A stretch of DNA of 64,000 nt from Oegoconia quadripuncta (Eukaryota; Arthropoda; Insecta; Lepidoptera; Autostichidae), in assembly GCA_949316235.1 (NCBI GenBank), contig OX438749.1, forward strand, positions 5,102,914 to 5,166,913, read 5' to 3'. Shown one piece after another: positions 62,501-64,000 of this stretch. The notes below the pieces were generated by a model that was given only the letters and a program-made list of their open reading frames with translations, was not told the origin of the DNA and did no database searches. Both the position numbers and the translations under genes were made by a program. Within the stretch, counting starts at the first letter, position 1; every line of letters begins with the position of its first letter.

Positions 62501-62772
62501 GCTTTCGTTGTAAATAAAATGGTTTCTGAGTAAAGACGACAAAGCATTGTAGGTCAAACAAAATGAGTATGAATACGGGTTCCAAGTTATATCATTGGGG
62601 TGAATGATCACAAATGTTAATTGATATCTTATCCTTTAATATTTATTTCTTTAGAATCCCATGACTGACCCTGGCATGATGACTGACATGCTGAAGGGTA
62701 ATGTCACCAACGTTTTGCCAATGATTGTCATCGGCGGCTGGATCAATTGGATGTTCAGTGGTTTCCTTACAA
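59584..62772 (+). CDS. EMC3: EMC3, ER membrane protein complex subunit 3 (first three exons; 3' part off window)
   Basis: EMC3 is the Oxa1/YidC-like core subunit of the ER membrane complex, which inserts tail-anchored and some multi-pass proteins. Exons 59584-59732, 61235-61373 and 62655-62772 give 135 residues. They start [20 protein letters not shown] (first membrane helix), followed by VRHYVSIIL and the cytosolic segment [20 protein letters not shown]. The sequence then reads [20 protein letters not shown] and [18 protein letters not shown], the second helix. It matches human EMC3 (261 residues) closely; the human wording is recalled from memory. Phases 2, 0 and 1 agree. The ATG is the first in frame and starts the conserved ELLLD block. 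The next exon (family wording KVPFPLTLRFKPML) was not found before 64000, so intron 3 is at least 1.2 kb. Confidence 0.95.
60650..61060 (-). pseudogene. C-terminal end of a non-LTR pol protein, in EMC3 intron 1
   Basis: The minus strand encodes [40 protein letters not shown] and [20 protein letters not shown], ending ELGW. The Cys-His spacing ([18 protein letters not shown]) is typical of the end of lepidopteran non-LTR pol ORFs. Sequence to the right is related but broken, and the element is incomplete. Confidence 0.75.
61952..62245 (+). repeat. SINE family C, near full length, in EMC3 intron 2
   Basis: The tRNA-like head has an A-box-like 'tggctcagcggttaagacgc' and a B-box-like 'ccaggttcgattcccacaca'. 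The body contains 'aaggaaaacatcgtgaggaa' and 'aacccgcattgggccagtg', and it ends near 'gagttttacgggctgatgat'. The head resembles a Gly/Glu-type tRNA only loosely, and it is followed by the SINE body, so it is not a tRNA gene. Confidence 0.75.
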
Positions 62773-63061
62773 GTAAGAAACAATAATTTCAATAATTTTT
62801 TTTTTGTATATAATAATTTTTAATTGTGTGTGTGTGTGTGTTGTAGTTGTGTCGAATGTTAATAATAGTTATTAATAAGTATAGCTAAGTATAGAAAATA
62901 ATAAACTGTCAGGCCCTCTCCTAATGTCAGATAATATTGCCATGTCCCAACGGGGCGTCACAAATATTTATGTAAGACCTAGTTTTACTCGTAAGCATGT
63001 ACTTTATATTTGTGATACTGCAATAAACATACTGAATACTGTAATACCTATCCACAGCTTG

Positions 63062-63152
63062 ACTACCGATTGGTATAGTGGATAGTAACCCTGTCATCGA
63101 AACCAACGGTTCGAATTCCGCGAGGGGTGAATTTTTGTGTGATGAATACAGA
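63062..63152 (+). repeat. SINE family B head, in EMC3 intron 3
   Basis: 'ccgattggtatagtggatag', 'accaacggttcgaattccgc' and 'gtgtgatgaatacagacat'. The body is cut off by the T-run of the next element. Confidence 0.65.
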
Positions 63153-63154
63153 CA

Positions 63155-63425
63155 TTTTTTTTTTTAATATGAATTTTTTAATATGGATAGCAATCACCGC
63201 CGCCCATGGACACCCGCAACACCAAAAGGGTCGCAGATGCGTTGCCGGCCTTTGAGGAAGGTTAGGCTCGTTTCTTGAAGGTTCCAATGTCGTACTCGTT
63301 CGGGAATACCGCTGCCGGAAGTCCGTTCCACAGGGTGGTCGTACGTGGTAAGAAGTTTCTTGAGAAACGTACAGTGGTAGACTTCCACTCATCCAGGTGA
63401 TGGATTGCCGAGGCATGGATGTTTA
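63155..63425 (-). pseudogene. 3' end of a second non-LTR retrotransposon, minus strand
   Basis: The reverse strand spells, across frameshifts, HLDEWKSTTVRFSRNFL, TTLWNGLPAAVFP, YDIGTFK and FLKGRQRICDPFGVAGVHGR. This is the well-known C-terminus of a lepidopteran non-LTR pol. A poly-T run at 63155-63166 (its poly-A tail in reverse) marks the 3' end, inserted in the SINE B copy. Confidence 0.75.
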
Positions 63426-63432
63426 TTGTCTT

Positions 63433-64000
63433 ATGCGGACATAATGCGAGTTTTTAATCTTGAATAAAACTCGAATTGACTATAAATTGTATAATCACTA
63501 TTTTACATTAAAAGAAAAGCATTGCCTTTTACAATATGCGCGGCCGAGAGAATTATTATTTTTTAATAAAATACCCTACACTACGATGCGCCTGCAAAGT
63601 ATATTAGAACACACGGTAGTGTGTAATTGCAATGCAAATTGAGCAGGCGTTGGCCGGAACATCTTCCCCCCTGTTGAACGCACAAGCTTCAACCACGCAG
63701 ATCTTCCGCTGTTGGTAGTGGGCAGAGGCGAGTGAGTGGCCTGCGTATTATGCCTCTCGTTGTGGCGACCTCAGCTACCCGGGAGACTCCGTCCGGCCCG
63801 GGAAATAGTCGCACCACTCGTCCAAGGCGCCAGCATAGGGGTGGAGCGTTATCTTCATGGATTAGAACCATATCATCAATCTTCAGATCAGCCTTGTTCA
63901 ATTTCCATTTACATCTTTGTTGAAGTTCAGATACATATTCTCCCTGCCATCTTCTCCAGAAATGTTGGCGTAATTGTTCGACACGAGCATAGCGTTGCAG
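63433..64000 (-). mobile_element. BEL/Pao LTR retrotransposon, 3' part (runs off window)
   Basis: From 64000 leftwards the minus strand encodes YARVEQLRQHFWRRWQGEYV, SELQQRCKWKLNKADLKIDD and MVLIHEDNAPPLCWRLGRVV, ending near 63689 with RPLTRLCPLPTAEDLRG. This is the C-terminal DUF5641-type region at the end of BEL/Pao integrases. A G-rich purine tract 'ggggggaaga' next to 'tgttccggcc' (minus strand, about 63661) marks the likely start of the 3' LTR. The far LTR end was not resolved. Only this end lies in the window, on the opposite strand to EMC3. Confidence 0.8.

Noticed and set aside
1..64000. A novel defence, biosynthetic or other multi-gene system
   Set aside because: All four genes are conserved single-copy housekeeping genes, and the rest is introns, repeats or sequence without recognisable coding. 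Nothing suggests a co-operating cluster.

Overview
This window looks like nuclear DNA from an insect, most probably a moth or butterfly. GC-rich exons are separated by AT-rich introns with GT..AG splice sites. The gaps are packed with tRNA-derived SINEs, non-LTR retrotransposon ends, RTE-like fragments, fold-back MITEs, a mariner relic and a BEL/Pao fragment of the kinds common in Lepidoptera. The lepidopteran assignment is inference; no species is claimed.

Layout. (1) About 1.5-35.6 kb, minus strand: the 5' part of BTAF1 (Mot1/TAF172), the TBP-removing Swi2/Snf2 ATPase. I can place 21 coding exons whose splice phases all agree. They give about 1,102 residues, which is the N-terminal HEAT-repeat region. 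The ATPase domain lies off the left edge. The introns carry most of the repeats. (2) 35.6-54.1 kb: an intergenic region with a 5'-truncated non-LTR reverse transcriptase, several MITEs, a PIF/Harbinger-like non-autonomous element, a mariner relic, a 5S-rRNA-like fragment and a quiet AT-rich stretch. (3) 54.1-56.9 kb, plus strand: NTHL1 (endonuclease III), complete in five exons, with an unusually long basic C-terminal tail. (4) 57.3-58.9 kb, minus strand: NOL12 (viriato/Rrp17 family), three exons, tail-to-tail with NTHL1. (5) From 59.6 kb, plus strand: EMC3, first three coding exons, head-to-head with NOL12 and running off the right edge. Its third intron holds a non-LTR fragment and the 3' part of a BEL/Pao element.

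The genes are housekeeping genes (transcription, base-excision repair, ribosome biogenesis, ER membrane insertion) and do not form one pathway. I found no operon-like system, CRISPR array or other unknown multi-gene system. The most unusual structure is a pair of nearly perfect tandem arrays (71 bp x about 8.9 and 128 bp x 9). Each spans a BTAF1 exon end, so the 5' splice sites of exons 12 and 9 are each repeated nine times. Several nested insertions can be resolved by comparing copies within the window. One is a 388-bp insertion flanked by 11-bp direct repeats. Another is a 534-bp element with terminal inverted repeats and a TAA target duplication.
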